A DNA stretch of 64,000 nt from Bacillota bacterium (GCA_023428025.1 JAEYZN010000036.1:62001-126000); one strand, 5' to 3'. Shown: positions 49,227-58,659, numbered from the stretch's first letter. Made by a program: numbers and translations. The notes: generated from the sequence alone by a model not told the origin.

Positions 49227-50702
49227 CTAGTACAGCCCGACTTTACCCTCCGTCAGACTGATGTAGATATTCTTCATCTGCGAGTAGTGCTCCAATATCA
49301 CCTTGTGCGTCTCGCGGCCAATGCCGGACTTCTTGTAGCCGCCGAACGGTGCGTGCGCGGGCAGATTGTTATAGTTGTTCACCCACATACGGCCCGTTTC
49401 CACACCGCGCGCCACGCGGAATGCCCGATTGATGTCCTTCGTCCATACCGCGCCGCCGAGGCCATACTCGTTATCGTTGGCCATGCGGATCACCTCGTCC
49501 TCGTCCTTGAACGGGATGACGCAGACCACTGGTCCGAATATCTCTTCCTGTGCCACTGTCATGTCATTCGTCACATCGGCCAGGATGGTCGGCTTCACGA
49601 AGCAGCCTTTATCCAGTCCTTCTTCGGTGACGCGGAAGCCGCCCGTTGCCACCCGTGCGCCTTCCTTCTTGCCAATCTCGACATAGTTCAGTATCTTCTT
49701 GACCTGTGCCTCGTTGATCTGCGCGCCCATCATGGTGTCCTTCTCCCACGGCAGGCCCACCTTCACCTTCTCGAACGCCTTCACCGCTTCGTCCAGGAAT
49801 TTATCGTAGATATCCTCATGCACGAACGCGCGCGAGCCCGCGCAGCACACTTGACCCTGGTTGAACAGGATACCGATCTGCAGCCCTTCGATGGCTTTTT
49901 CCCACGGCGCATCGGGGAAGTAGATGTTGGCGGATTTGCCGCCCAACTCCAACGTCGCGGGAATAATCTTCTTCGCCGCGGCCTCCGCCACGGTGTAGCC
50001 AATCTCGGTGGACCCTGTGAATGCCAGCTTGCGGAAGCCGTCGTGTTTGAGCATCGCCTCGCCGCTTACCGATCCGCGTCCCGTGATGACATTGACGACA
50101 CCCGGCGGCAGCACCCTGGCCAGCAGCTTAGCGAATTCCAGTGCACTGAGAGATGTCACCGAGGAGGGCTTCAGTACAATGCAGTTGCCTGCGGCCAGCG
50201 CAGGCGCCAGTTTCCACGCAGCCATCAGGAACGGGAAATTCCATGGTACAATCTGCCCCACCACGCCGATGGGCTCGCGCAGGATGATGCTCAATGTGTT
50301 ATCGTCGATCATTACGGCTTCGCCTTCCTCGGTACGCACCGCGCCCGCGAAGTAACGGAAGTGGTCGGATGCCAGCGGCACATCAATGGCCGTCGTCTCG
50401 CGGATGGGCTTGCCGTTGTCCAGCGTCTCCACCATGGCGAGCTTCTCTGCGTTCTCATCGATCAGGTCGGCGATCTTGAGCAGCATCGTCATGCGGTCCT
50501 GCGGGCTTACCTTCTTCCAACTCTCAAACGCCTTCTCTGCCGCCTTCACCGCGATATCCACATCCTCCTCCGTCGCATCCACACATGTCGCCAGCCGCTC
50601 ACCGTTCGCCGGGTTGAAGCATTCAAACGTCTTGCCCTTTTTGCCCTCTACCCACTCATTGTTGATAAAAAGCCCGTACTTATCGTCGATGACAGTATTC
50701 AT
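49227..50702 (-). CDS. NAD(P)-dependent aldehyde dehydrogenase
   Basis: A 491-residue ALDH-superfamily enzyme that oxidises aldehydes to acids. It has the catalytic Cys in FNQGQVCCAGSR and the general base Glu in ATLELGGKSANIYF. The cofactor region is IVPWNFPFLMAAWKLAPAL, KPSSVTSL and GFRKLAFTGSTEIG. The closing part GGYKKSGIGRE is normal. It is closest in pattern to betaine-aldehyde or general acetaldehyde types; the real substrate is unknown. GGAGG lies before the ATG. It is divergent from an AraC regulator, which probably controls it. Confidence 0.95.
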   Translation of the reverse strand: MNTVIDDKYGLFINNEWVEGKKGKTFECFNPANGERLATCVDATEEDVDIAVKAAEKAFESWKKVSPQDRMTMLLKIADLIDENAEKLAMVETLDNGKPIRETTAIDVPLASDHFRYFAGAVRTEEGEAVMIDDNTLSIILREPIGVVGQIVPWNFPFLMAAWKLAPALAAGNCIVLKPSSVTSLSALEFAKLLARVLPPGVVNVITGRGSVSGEAMLKHDGFRKLAFTGSTEIGYTVAEAAAKKIIPATLELGGKSANIYFPDAPWEKAIEGLQIGILFNQGQVCCAGSRAFVHEDIYDKFLDEAVKAFEKVKVGLPWEKDTMMGAQINEAQVKKILNYVEIGKKEGARVATGGFRVTEEGLDKGCFVKPTILADVTNDMTVAQEEIFGPVVCVIPFKDEDEVIRMANDNEYGLGGAVWTKDINRAFRVARGVETGRMWVNNYNNLPAHAPFGGYKKSGIGRETHKVILEHYSQMKNIYISLTEGKVGLY

Positions 50703-50940
50703 ACCCTTTTCCTCCTGACTTATATTTTCTGTGCATACTGTGCACGAAACAAATCCGTCGTATCGGCGCCCGGTTTACTTATAAAATATCTGCCCTCTCG
50801 TTGCGGATTAATCATATAATACCTGTGCATCGCAATTTTCCGTCTTTCAGTTAAAGTATATGTCCATGCATATGGCTGTTTCTACCCCGTTTTTTAGCGG
50901 GAATGCCAATTATTTAAGCAAATATGTCCTATTGATTGTC

Positions 50941-50958
50941 CCACATGCATATATGTGG
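50941..50958. promoter_or_regulatory. inverted repeat between ALDH and AraC genes
   Basis: CCACAT and ATGTGG flank GCATAT (18 bp in all). A related CCATGCATATGG lies at 50864-50875. Both are candidates for AraC or repressor binding in the 279 bp divergent region. Confidence 0.5.
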
Positions 50959-50981
50959 TATGGTGTGAAAGGGGTGATATT

Positions 50982-51833
50982 ATGCTGCATAATTTCACCA
51001 GAGAACTGGAGCTTTCCGACCGGCTCGAGACGCAATACCTGCGTGTGCTTTACTACGATCTTGCAGGCAACTACTCCGATTCCTACCGTTCCTACGAATA
51101 CGCCCGGCTCTGCACCATCATCGACGGAGAAAAGCATATCAAGGTAAACGACGCACGGCATTTTACCTACGGTGCCGGGCAATATCTTTTGTTGCCGCCG
51201 CAATCCCATGTCCAGATGTCGATGGACAACCCCACGCACGCCCTTGTGTTTGAACTCAGCGATCAGCTTGTGGAAAATGTGGCCCGGCATGTCAGCGCCG
51301 GCGGTGATTACGATTATAGCCTGCTCGTACAGGACCGGGTGTTGTGCGCACAAAAAAGCGTGGGCTTTCAGGAATCGTATCGGAAAATATTGCGGTTGCT
51401 TTCCGAAGGCAGAAGAGACGAAAAGTATATGCTCGATCTGCTTGGTCAGGAGCTGGTATATTACCTGATGCAGACCAAGGGGGCGATCGAGCTGTTGAGC
51501 AGCGTGCCGCAGAGCCCGGTAAACCGCGCCATACGCCTTATGCAGGAGGCTTACGCTTCACCCGTCAGCATCCGGCAGGTCGCGGACGAACTCGGGATGT
51601 CGGAAGCCGGTTTCAGCCAGCATTTCAAGAAAATCACAGGGATGACTCCCAAAGCGTTTTTAACTGAGCTTCGTATGGAAAAGGCACAGGAGCTTGTAGG
51701 CCGGCTCAGCGTGACGGACGCTGCAATGGAGCTGGGCTATGACAACATTTCGCATTTCATTGCGTTGTTCAAAGCGCGCTATGGGATGACACCGGGACAA
51801 TATAAAAAACATATCGAACAGGGGCTGCGTTAA
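50982..51833 (+). CDS. AraC family transcriptional regulator
   Basis: A 283-residue regulator. The N-terminal cupin-like sensing domain (about 10-150) includes DGEKHIKVNDARHFTYGAG-like beta strands. The C-terminal double HTH domain (about 180-280) has SIRQVADELGMSEAGFSQHF and TDAAMELGYDNISHFIALFKARYGMTPGQYKK (span given, both recognition helices present). ATG 50982 follows AAGGGGTGA. It is divergent from the aldehyde dehydrogenase and 91 bp before a membrane-protein gene on the same strand. The effector is unknown. Confidence 0.93.
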   Translation: MLHNFTRELELSDRLETQYLRVLYYDLAGNYSDSYRSYEYARLCTIIDGEKHIKVNDARHFTYGAGQYLLLPPQSHVQMSMDNPTHALVFELSDQLVENVARHVSAGGDYDYSLLVQDRVLCAQKSVGFQESYRKILRLLSEGRRDEKYMLDLLGQELVYYLMQTKGAIELLSSVPQSPVNRAIRLMQEAYASPVSIRQVADELGMSEAGFSQHFKKITGMTPKAFLTELRMEKAQELVGRLSVTDAAMELGYDNISHFIALFKARYGMTPGQYKKHIEQGLR

Positions 51834-51924
51834 TCCACTCCCAACCTACGGCATCAAGCATACCTCACTTTTTACAAGGAAATAATAAATTATATGTCTT
51901 AAGGCACAGCAAATGAGGCGATAT

Positions 51925-52779
51925 ATGGAAAGCATCTATTGGTATTGCGCCCTCGGGGTCGTTGGCGCCGGCGTGACGGTTTGGGTCCTGTGCAAGAAGA
52001 AAGACTATTATAAGAACATAATGTTCTTCCTGTTTGCGATGATGTTTGCGTTTGTATGCGAAATGATCGTACTGCTCTTTTTCGACAGCTATTCGTACAG
52101 GCCGGGCATCTATACGGATTATTACGCTGAAAACATCTTTGGCCACATTATCCCCAACGCCACCCTATGGCCTGCGGTCGCCCTGCTCGTCGCCGCTTGC
52201 TCCCTGCGTTACCGCTGGGTCATACTGATTGCCGTCATATTTACGATTTTGGATATTCTCTATACGAGTCTCGGTATCTATGTGCACAATTGGTGGCAGA
52301 CCTGGATGACCACCGTTGGGGGCTTCGGCTATTTAGCGTTGATGCAAAAGTGGTACTTCCGGCTAAGCAGCAACCGGACGGGCGTCTTGCGATTTATCAC
52401 GTTTTGGTTCGCATTGCTGGTGATATTGAAGCTGCCCATCAGCATGCTCCTTCTCACCGGAACGCAATTGACCTACATCGGCTGGTTTGAAAACCTCTAC
52501 AGGGATTCCGGTGTCTTCTCGGTTTCTTATAACACGGCATTGACTTTCCTTTGTACCTTTTTCATCTTCGTGTTGAAAAAGTGGTATTGGAAGCTGATTC
52601 CCTTCCTCATCTATTTTGTTTGTGACAGGATCCTTTTGAGCCAGGGGATTCTGCTGTTTTACGACGGATGGAACATCTGGTACCTGATGCTGGTGCGTTG
52701 CGTATCCCTGGGAGCATTCATCGGACTCGAAAGAAAATATCCCTACAACCCCGCCAGTCGGCGTTCTCTGGCGGTATAA
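51925..52779 (+). CDS. multi-spanning membrane protein, CBO0543-like
   Basis: A 284-residue protein with about eight membrane helices and many Trp, Tyr and Phe residues (YWYCALGVVGAGVTVWVL, NIMFFLFAMMFAFVCEMIVL, RWVILIAVIFTILDILYT, LRFITFWFALLVILKLPIS). Layout and residue use resemble the CBO0543 family found in spore formers, which has no known function. Its GC content is visibly lower than in most neighbours, and with the AraC gene it may be a later arrival. I prefer ATG 51925 with GAGGCGAT upstream over 51913. Confidence 0.6.
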   Translation: MESIYWYCALGVVGAGVTVWVLCKKKDYYKNIMFFLFAMMFAFVCEMIVLLFFDSYSYRPGIYTDYYAENIFGHIIPNATLWPAVALLVAACSLRYRWVILIAVIFTILDILYTSLGIYVHNWWQTWMTTVGGFGYLALMQKWYFRLSSNRTGVLRFITFWFALLVILKLPISMLLLTGTQLTYIGWFENLYRDSGVFSVSYNTALTFLCTFFIFVLKKWYWKLIPFLIYFVCDRILLSQGILLFYDGWNIWYLMLVRCVSLGAFIGLERKYPYNPASRRSLAV

Positions 52780-52813
52780 CGTCAGAAACAAAGGCTTAGG
52801 ATGCGGCGGCAAC

Positions 52814-52836
52814 AAAAAAGGAGCCCTGTATTGGAC
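52814..52836 (-). terminator. terminator after efp
   Basis: On the minus strand GGAG, 12 nt, CTCC followed by TTTTTTG. Confidence 0.7.
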
Positions 52837-52849
52837 TCCCGTTCCTGCT

Positions 52850-53407
52850 TTAAGCTCTTTCCATGTACTCGCCGGTTCTCGTGTCCACGCGGATTATATC
52901 GTCCTGATTGATGAACAGCGGCACCATGATCTTCGCACCAGTTTCGAGGATCGCCGGCTTGTTGCCCGAGGTGGCCGTGTCGCCCTTAAAGCCGGGGTCT
53001 GTCTCCGTCACCTGCAGCTCCACAAAATTCGGCGGCTCCACCGAAAACGCCTGGCCCTTGAAAAACTTGATCGTCACGGGCATGTTCTCTTTGATGTAGT
53101 TGAGCGCATCCTCCACCTGGCCATGGTTGAGCGGAATCTGCTCATATGTTTCTTTGTCCATAAAATAATAAAGCTCGCCGTCGCTGTAGAGATACTCCAT
53201 CGTCTTTGTCTCCACATGCGCTTTGGGGAATTTTTCAGAAGGGTTAAATGTTCTTTCCAGTACGCTCCCCGACATGATGTTCTTCATCTTGGTGCGCACA
53301 AACGCGGCGCCCTTTCCGGGTTTCACGTGCTGAAAATCCACAATCACCCAAACCTGACCGTCGATCTCGATCGTCAGGCCTTTTTTAAAATCTCCGGCTG
53401 ATACCAT
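52850..53407 (-). CDS. efp: elongation factor P
   Basis: A 185-residue translation factor that helps the ribosome through polyproline stretches. Three domains are seen: KOW-like (1-62) with the loop KPGKGAAF, whose Lys is the usual modified residue, an OB domain (65-125), and a second OB domain ending [16 protein letters not shown]. It is the last gene of the endonuclease IV-peptidase-efp operon, 18 bp after the peptidase. It fits this genome well, since several exported proteins here carry long PTP runs. Confidence 0.97.
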   Translation of the reverse strand: MVSAGDFKKGLTIEIDGQVWVIVDFQHVKPGKGAAFVRTKMKNIMSGSVLERTFNPSEKFPKAHVETKTMEYLYSDGELYYFMDKETYEQIPLNHGQVEDALNYIKENMPVTIKFFKGQAFSVEPPNFVELQVTETDPGFKGDTATSGNKPAILETGAKIMVPLFINQDDIIRVDTRTGEYMERA

Positions 53408-53425
53408 AGCTTATCCTCCAACTGA

Positions 53426-54484
53426 TTATATGATGACGGCTTCACGCGGCGCCGCTGTAAAATTGACGCAGCCGCCGTCCTTCACAATACACAAATCTTC
53501 TATACGAACACCAAAACGCCCCGGCAGGTAGATGCCGGGTTCGATCGTGACCACCATGTTCTCCTCCAGCACCGCGTCCGAACGCTCATTCAGCGCGGGC
53601 GCTTCGTGGATGAACAGCCCCAGGCTGTGGCCGAGGCCGTGGCCGAAATAATCGCCATAGCCCGTCACCGCGATGTACTCACGCGCGATGGCGTCCACCG
53701 CTTTGGCCGGGATGCCGGCGGCCAGTGCATTCAGCGCCATGTCGCCCGCACATTTCACTATATCATATACTTTTTGCTGCTCTTTGTCCATATGGGAAAT
53801 AACGACGGTGCGCGTAAAATCCGAGCAATAACCGTCAAAACGGCAGCCGTAGTCCATCGTTACAAAATCTCCCGGCAATATCTTGCGGTCAGTGGGCGTG
53901 GCATGCGGCAGGCTGGAGTGCTCGCCTGACGCCACGATGGGCGGGAACGCGGCCTCCGCGCCGTTTTTGTGCATGTAATACATGATCTCCGCCTTGATAT
54001 CGTATTCCGTCATGCCGGGCTTTAACAGGCCACACACGTGCGCGAACAGCTTGTCGTTGTGCGCTGCGCCTTTGGCGATCAGCATCAGCTCACTCTCGTC
54101 CTTCACCGCGCGTCGCTTGGATATCGCGCCGGACAGGTCTGCGATGTTCTCCTCGGCGATGTGCTTTAGATACGCCTTGTAAGCGTTATACGACACGCCG
54201 GACAGGTCCACGCCGATGCGGCGCACGCCCAGCTTCTTCGCGTATTCAAATATCGTCTTCACGCGCGAATCGCCCTTGGTCTCGATGACGTCGAATTCCG
54301 TCTCCGCCTGCGCCTGTTCGGCGTAGCGGAAGTCGGTGAAGAACAGCGTGTCGTCCGGGGTGATCAGCAGCTGGCTGCTGGTGCCGGTGAAGCCCGAATA
54401 GTACAGCACGTTCTCGGTGGTGGTGATCAGCGCCGCGTCCGCCGACACTGCCGTCATGTCCTCTCTTAAGCTGTCAATCCTCAT
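53426..54484 (-). CDS. Xaa-Pro aminopeptidase-like M24B peptidase
   Basis: A 352-residue cytoplasmic metallopeptidase. The N-terminal creatinase-like domain is at about 1-125 (SGFTGTSSQLLITPDDTLFFTDFRY is the span). The pita-bread catalytic domain has the five metal ligands in VTMDYGCRFDGYCSDFTRT (two Asp), HGLGHSLGLFIHE, TIEPGIYLPG and GVRIEDL. It removes N-terminal residues before proline. The order peptidase then efp is the same as yqhT-efp in Bacillus. It overlaps the endonuclease gene by 11 bp. Confidence 0.94.
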   Translation of the reverse strand: MRIDSLREDMTAVSADAALITTTENVLYYSGFTGTSSQLLITPDDTLFFTDFRYAEQAQAETEFDVIETKGDSRVKTIFEYAKKLGVRRIGVDLSGVSYNAYKAYLKHIAEENIADLSGAISKRRAVKDESELMLIAKGAAHNDKLFAHVCGLLKPGMTEYDIKAEIMYYMHKNGAEAAFPPIVASGEHSSLPHATPTDRKILPGDFVTMDYGCRFDGYCSDFTRTVVISHMDKEQQKVYDIVKCAGDMALNALAAGIPAKAVDAIAREYIAVTGYGDYFGHGLGHSLGLFIHEAPALNERSDAVLEENMVVTIEPGIYLPGRFGVRIEDLCIVKDGGCVNFTAAPREAVII

Positions 54485-55334
54485 CTTTCAGCGCCTCCGT
54501 GTATATGCGTTTCAGCTCCACCGCGTCCTCGGCCATCATCCCGCGCGATTCGCAGATAATGATGGGCTCGAGCTTCCTTTTCACGATCAGCCGTGCCAGC
54601 GGATCGAAGTCCGGCCCGTATTCCGTCTCCGCATACGTGCGGTGCATCTTCTCTCCCGCCGCCGTGTACTCGATGCGCGAGAAATGCACGTGGAACCGCC
54701 TCGCGCGATAGCCGCCGAGCCCGTTTTCCAGCGCGTCCAGCACCGCCGCGAAGTCCGCCTCGTCCTTCAGCGCGCCCCGGTCCCGCGCGTGCAGATGTCC
54801 GAAATCTACCGCGGGCACCAGCCGCTCGTCGATGCGGCACATGTCGATCACCTCGTCCACATCGCCGATCTGTTTGATGCGTCCCATCGTTTCGGGGCAT
54901 ATTTCGATATCGCCATAGCCCTCGTCATCCAGCACCTTGAGGGCGTCGGCCAGTGCCGCTTTCGTCCGCGCCATTGCCTCCGCGCGGGACGACTTGCCCA
55001 GTGAGCCCGCGTGGAACACCACGCGCCGCGCGCCCATCCACTTGGCCGCCGTCGCCGACTTCAGCAGATAGCGTACGTTGCCCTCTATGTTCTTTTCTTC
55101 TTCCGTCGCGAAATTGATGTAATACGGCGCATGCACCGACAGCGCCACCTTGTGCGCCGCCGCTTCCGCGCCGATCTTGTTCGCTGCCGCTTCGCCGAGG
55201 CGTACGCCGCGTCCGAACGAATATTCAAACGCGTCAAGGCCCATCGCCGTGATCCACGCGAACGCTTCGTATGTGTTCTTATGTCCCTGCTCGTAAAAGC
55301 TGTCCGAATTGCCCGAAGGCCCAAATAACACCAT
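54474..55334 (-). CDS. endonuclease IV-like TIM-barrel protein
   Basis: A 286-residue AP-endonuclease family 2 protein. Metal ligands fit the Nfo pattern: His in LSVHAPYYINFA, His in VVFHAGSL, Glu in ICPETMGRI, Asp and His in AVDFGHLHAR, His in FHVHFSRIEY and a closing Glu in IICESRG. Family members cut DNA at abasic sites. The sequence differs from classical Nfo (no GSGxxxLG-type opening), so a sugar-isomerase-like role is not excluded. It begins the operon with the peptidase and efp. Confidence 0.82.
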   Translation of the reverse strand: MVLFGPSGNSDSFYEQGHKNTYEAFAWITAMGLDAFEYSFGRGVRLGEAAANKIGAEAAAHKVALSVHAPYYINFATEEEKNIEGNVRYLLKSATAAKWMGARRVVFHAGSLGKSSRAEAMARTKAALADALKVLDDEGYGDIEICPETMGRIKQIGDVDEVIDMCRIDERLVPAVDFGHLHARDRGALKDEADFAAVLDALENGLGGYRARRFHVHFSRIEYTAAGEKMHRTYAETEYGPDFDPLARLIVKRKLEPIIICESRGMMAEDAVELKRIYTEALKDED

Positions 55335-55516
55335 ACGGTTATATTACCCTATGGCGCGCGAATAAGTCCAGCTTTTTCGCTGTCTTTACAGCATGCGCTT
55401 TATCGCTGCGGATTGAGCGTCAATGCAGGTAAATCAACCTTTTCTTCAGATGCAAATTAACCTTCCGGTTGATCAAAGCAAACGGCTCTTCCGATAGAAT
55501 GGGGTCAAACAGGAGG

Positions 55517-55628
55517 ATGAATACAGTGAAAACGATCATCGAAGTGAAAGATTTGAACAAAAGCTATAAGGAGAATCAGGGCGGCCAAGGGCGTATCGTT
55601 CAGCGTGTTCGGGGTTGAGATATTTGCG
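55517..55628 (+). pseudogene. ABC transporter ATPase, truncated and frameshifted fragment
   Basis: After a good ribosome site (AGGAGG), the frame reads KTIIEVKDLNKSYKE, the normal opening of an ABC ATPase. Near 55578 the match moves to another frame: AAKGVSFSVFGVEIFA, which matches the usual A-V-K-G-V-S-F-S-V-x-x-G-E-I-F-A before the Walker A motif. No Walker A follows, and a terminator comes about 80 bp later. At least one frameshift and a large deletion have destroyed the gene; no permease gene remains. The 180 bp upstream hold only a possible promoter. Confidence 0.75.
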
Positions 55629-55704
55629 GACGGCAAAGGCGGATGCGAATCCTGCCAATCGACGGCGAACGACGACGACGTTGATCCCCATCTCCGAAAA
55701 TGCG

Positions 55705-55730
55705 AAAAGCCCGGTGCTGCCGGGCTCTTT
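55705..55730 (+). terminator. terminator after the ABC fragment
   Basis: AGCCCGG, 5 nt loop, CCGGGCTCTTT. It was probably the original end of the lost transporter operon. Confidence 0.75.
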
Positions 55731-55791
55731 CACATGCCAACAAAATGAAATGAGAAACTCTTTGGAAGAGTTGAAAGGGGCTTTTTTGCCG

Positions 55792-56898
55792 TCACCGGCC
55801 GGATACCTGCGTCCAGATGTCGCGGACGGCTTGTTCGCCAATGGGTCCGGCAGTGTTGCCGAGGCTGCCCTTCTGCAGCATCGACTGGGACGTATACAGC
55901 GCCACCTCGTCGGCTGTGAGCGCGGGCGGCTCTCCCACCAGCCGTGTCATGGCACGCCGGAAGCTTTCGATATCCTCGAAGCCCATCACGCGCAGCGCCT
56001 TTTGCACCTTGTCCTTACGGAAGCGCTCAACGTATATCAGGTAGTCGCTCATCAGCAGGCCGTTCGCCAGCCCGTGCGGGATGTCCTTGTAATAGGTGTA
56101 GCAGTAGCCCATGCCGTGCACCGCGGTGACGCCCACCTGCGCGATCACCATGCCGCCCAGCAGCGACGCGTACAGCAGCTTCTCCCGCGCAGCCATGTCC
56201 AGCGCGTTATCCGCCAGCTTGCCGATGCACTGGCCGAACACAGACATCGCCTCCAGCGCGAGGCAGTCGGCGATCACCGTGCTGCGATTGCCGAGATACC
56301 CTTCGATGGAGTGGGAGAACGCGTCCACTGCCGTATTGACGGTGGAATAGTGCCCCAGCGTTTTGGTGTAGAGCGCGTCCAGCAGCGCGCATTTGGGCAC
56401 CGTGTGGGCGTTGCCGAATCCCATCTTGGTCTCCAGGTCCTTGCGGACCAGCACGCTGTATTGCGTGACCTCGCTGCCCGTTCCCGCCGTGGTGGGCACC
56501 GCCACCACCGGCAGCGCCCTGGTGAACGCACTTTTGAACAGCTCCGCGCCTTCCATATCCGGGTTGGCCGCCAGCACCGCCACCGCCTTGGCCGCATCGA
56601 GGGGCGAGCCGCCGCCGATGCCGATCACGAACTCGGCCCCGAACGCTGCCGCCATTTGCGCCGCGTCCACCGCCGTCTCCAGAGACGGGTTGTTCTCGAT
56701 GCCGTCATACAGGCGGTATTCCACCCCCTGCTGCTCCAGCGCTCTGGTCACGTCGTCCAGCGCGCCACAGGCCTTGGCCGAGGTTTTTCCGGTCACCAGC
56801 AGCGCCTTTTTGCCATACGCCGCCAGCTCCCCCGCGTGCTTCGCCACGCAGTCGGGTTCGAAGTGGATCTCTGTTGGTATCACATAAGAAAATTGCAT
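55792..56898 (-). CDS. iron-containing alcohol dehydrogenase
   Basis: A 368-residue group III metal-dependent ADH. The NAD(P) domain has the GIGGGSPLDAAKAVAVL motif and VPTTAGTGSEVTQYSV. The C-terminal metal site shows TAVDAFSHSIEGYLG (Asp and His), AVHGMGYCYTYY and the DIPHGLANGLL His. Substrates of this family include propanediol, butanol and lactaldehyde-type compounds. It lies 25 bp after the EamA gene. AAGGAG precedes the ATG. It may belong to the catabolic region to its right or serve separately. Confidence 0.93.
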   Translation of the reverse strand: MQFSYVIPTEIHFEPDCVAKHAGELAAYGKKALLVTGKTSAKACGALDDVTRALEQQGVEYRLYDGIENNPSLETAVDAAQMAAAFGAEFVIGIGGGSPLDAAKAVAVLAANPDMEGAELFKSAFTRALPVVAVPTTAGTGSEVTQYSVLVRKDLETKMGFGNAHTVPKCALLDALYTKTLGHYSTVNTAVDAFSHSIEGYLGNRSTVIADCLALEAMSVFGQCIGKLADNALDMAAREKLLYASLLGGMVIAQVGVTAVHGMGYCYTYYKDIPHGLANGLLMSDYLIYVERFRKDKVQKALRVMGFEDIESFRRAMTRLVGEPPALTADEVALYTSQSMLQKGSLGNTAGPIGEQAVRDIWTQVSGR

Positions 56899-56923
56899 AT
56901 CAGTCTCCTTTTCTTTGCATTCG

Positions 56924-57853
56924 TCAGTTGGCCGCGGCGGTTTCCTCCGCCGCCTGTTTCGCGCCCCGGCCCGTTTTGAAGCTGAGCAGCACGATGGCTG
57001 CGATCACGAGCAGCGCGCCCGCCCCCGCCAACAGCGTCATGGGTTCTCGGTATACCGCGACGCCGATCAGCGTCGCCACCACGGGCTCCACCGAAGCCAT
57101 GATCGAAGCGCGCCCGGTTTCCACGCGCTTCAGGCCTTGTGTATACAGCAGGAAGGGCAGCACGCTGCTGACAATACCCATCAGCAGCACGGGCCACACG
57201 CGGCCCGGCAGCGCCATCTCGCCCAGCACCGCCGGCAGTTCCACAAACGGCAGGCACCCCAGCGCCGCGATGAAGAAGGTATAGGCCGTTACCGTCACAG
57301 CGTCATACCGGCGCAGCGCATACCGGCTGAATATGCTGTACAGCGCGTATCCCAGCCCCGCGCCCAGCCCCAGCAATATGGCGGTCATGTCCGCGCCCGC
57401 GCCCGACAGCACGCCCGTCACCAGCACGCAGCCGCCTACGGCCAGCGCCAGCGCCAACACCTTGCGCAGCGTCAGCGCCTCACGGAACAGCACCGCCGAC
57501 AGCAGCGTCACGAACACCGGCGCGGTATACAGCAGCACCGCCGCCATCGACATGGACGTGAGCGTGATAGAGCGGAAATAGCAGTAGTTGAAAAACACGA
57601 TGCTGCAAAGGCCGGTGCCCAGAAACATCCACAGGTCGCGGAGCCTGATTCTGAGCTTGTTTCTGTCGGTGACCAGCAGATACAACGCCAGTACCGCCGC
57701 CGTCACCAACGCGCGCAGCAGCGTGATTTGCATGGCCGTGATGCCGTAAGCGTTCAGCCAGCGCACGAATATGCCCATCACGCCCCACAGGCAGCCCGCC
57801 ATGATGATCATCAGCGGCGGCAGCGCTTTATGTAAACCAACCCCGTTTTTCAT
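56924..57853 (-). CDS. EamA/DMT family exporter
   Basis: A 309-residue transporter with ten membrane helices in two EamA repeats: about 12-140 (MAGCLWGVMGIFVRWL, LLRALVTAAVLALYLLV) and 158-295 (LLGLGAGLGYALYSIFSRYAL, ASVEPVVATLIGVAVYREP). Members export amino acids or metabolites. It is followed closely by the iron alcohol dehydrogenase and comes 94 bp after the GntR regulator, with a hairpin between. Hence it may be under that regulator or transcribed separately. Confidence 0.9.
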   Translation of the reverse strand: MKNGVGLHKALPPLMIIMAGCLWGVMGIFVRWLNAYGITAMQITLLRALVTAAVLALYLLVTDRNKLRIRLRDLWMFLGTGLCSIVFFNYCYFRSITLTSMSMAAVLLYTAPVFVTLLSAVLFREALTLRKVLALALAVGGCVLVTGVLSGAGADMTAILLGLGAGLGYALYSIFSRYALRRYDAVTVTAYTFFIAALGCLPFVELPAVLGEMALPGRVWPVLLMGIVSSVLPFLLYTQGLKRVETGRASIMASVEPVVATLIGVAVYREPMTLLAGAGALLVIAAIVLLSFKTGRGAKQAAEETAAAN

Positions 57854-57881
57854 CCGTCTCCCTCGCCCCGCAAAAAGAACA

Positions 57882-57908
57882 AAGCCAAGAGCGCCTCTTA
57901 TGAGGCCT
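57882..57908 (-). terminator. hairpin after the GntR gene
   Basis: GAGCGCCTC and GAGGCCTC form an imperfect stem around TTAT, followed on the minus strand by T-rich TTGGCTTTGTTC. It probably separates the GntR and EamA units. Confidence 0.55.
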
Positions 57909-57947
57909 CTCCCGACTGCGCCGTCGTTTCAGGAATATTGTTGGAGC

Positions 57948-58616
57948 TTACATCCTGATATGCTTTCCGAAAGAATAAATATGCTCGGATATCGCCGATT
58001 GCAGCATGGTTCTGTCCTTTTGCCGGAATGCGTCGAGTATCCGCCTGTGCTCGCGCTGGGCGTTTTCCCTAAGCTTCACATTGTCGTTCTCAAACAGCAG
58101 CTTCCTGTCCGTCACCTTGTTGAGTATGCTGGCGATCAGCTGCAGCAGCTGGTTGCCCGTGCACATCGCCATCTGCATGTGGAACTCGGCATCCAGCAGC
58201 GAGTATTGAACGACGTCTTCGATCGCGCCGTCCATCTGCGTGTACAGGGATTCCAGCAGGCCCAGCTCTTCGGGCTTTAAGCTGTCCAGTATCAGCGTGC
58301 CGATGGCCGCCTCCACCACCTGCCGCGCCTGAATCACGTCGTCCTTCGTGATGTTATGATAGTCGATGATATCCTTGAACTTGTCAGACAGATATTCGTC
58401 CTTGGGGAGCCTGACGTAGTTGCCTTTTCCGACGACGACCCGGATGAGGCCCTTCTCGTCCAGCACCCGCAACGCTTCGCGCACCACCGCGCGGCTGACA
58501 TTGTAGTCGGTGGACAGCTGTCTCTCGGAAGGCAGCCTCTGATTCTCGCCCAGCTCGCCGCTTCTTATCCGGCCTTCTATCTGATTGGAGATCGTTATAT
58601 AAAATGAATCCGACAT
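57948..58616 (-). CDS. GntR family regulator, FadR/FCD subgroup
   Basis: A 222-residue repressor. A winged helix at about 5-72 (GELGENQRLPSERQLSTDYNVSRAVVREALRVLDEKG is the span) is followed by an FCD ligand domain with metal-ligand His residues in LDAEFHMQMAMC, NAQREHRRILDAF and ISEHIYSFGK. Such proteins usually sense organic acids or amino-acid-like compounds. ATG 58616 follows GGGGGGT. It is last in the run of catabolic genes and is the likely local regulator of the dehydrogenase-racemase-transporter set. Confidence 0.93.
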   Translation of the reverse strand: MSDSFYITISNQIEGRIRSGELGENQRLPSERQLSTDYNVSRAVVREALRVLDEKGLIRVVVGKGNYVRLPKDEYLSDKFKDIIDYHNITKDDVIQARQVVEAAIGTLILDSLKPEELGLLESLYTQMDGAIEDVVQYSLLDAEFHMQMAMCTGNQLLQLIASILNKVTDRKLLFENDNVKLRENAQREHRRILDAFRQKDRTMLQSAISEHIYSFGKHIRM

Positions 58617-58644
58617 CACATACCCCCCGGTTAACGTTCCTCCC

Positions 58645-58659
58645 ATAGGGGAACCCCAT
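58645..58659. promoter_or_regulatory. palindrome upstream of the GntR gene
   Basis: ATAGGGGAACCCCAT has GGGG/CCCC arms. It lies 29 bp before the GntR start and could be its operator. Confidence 0.45.
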
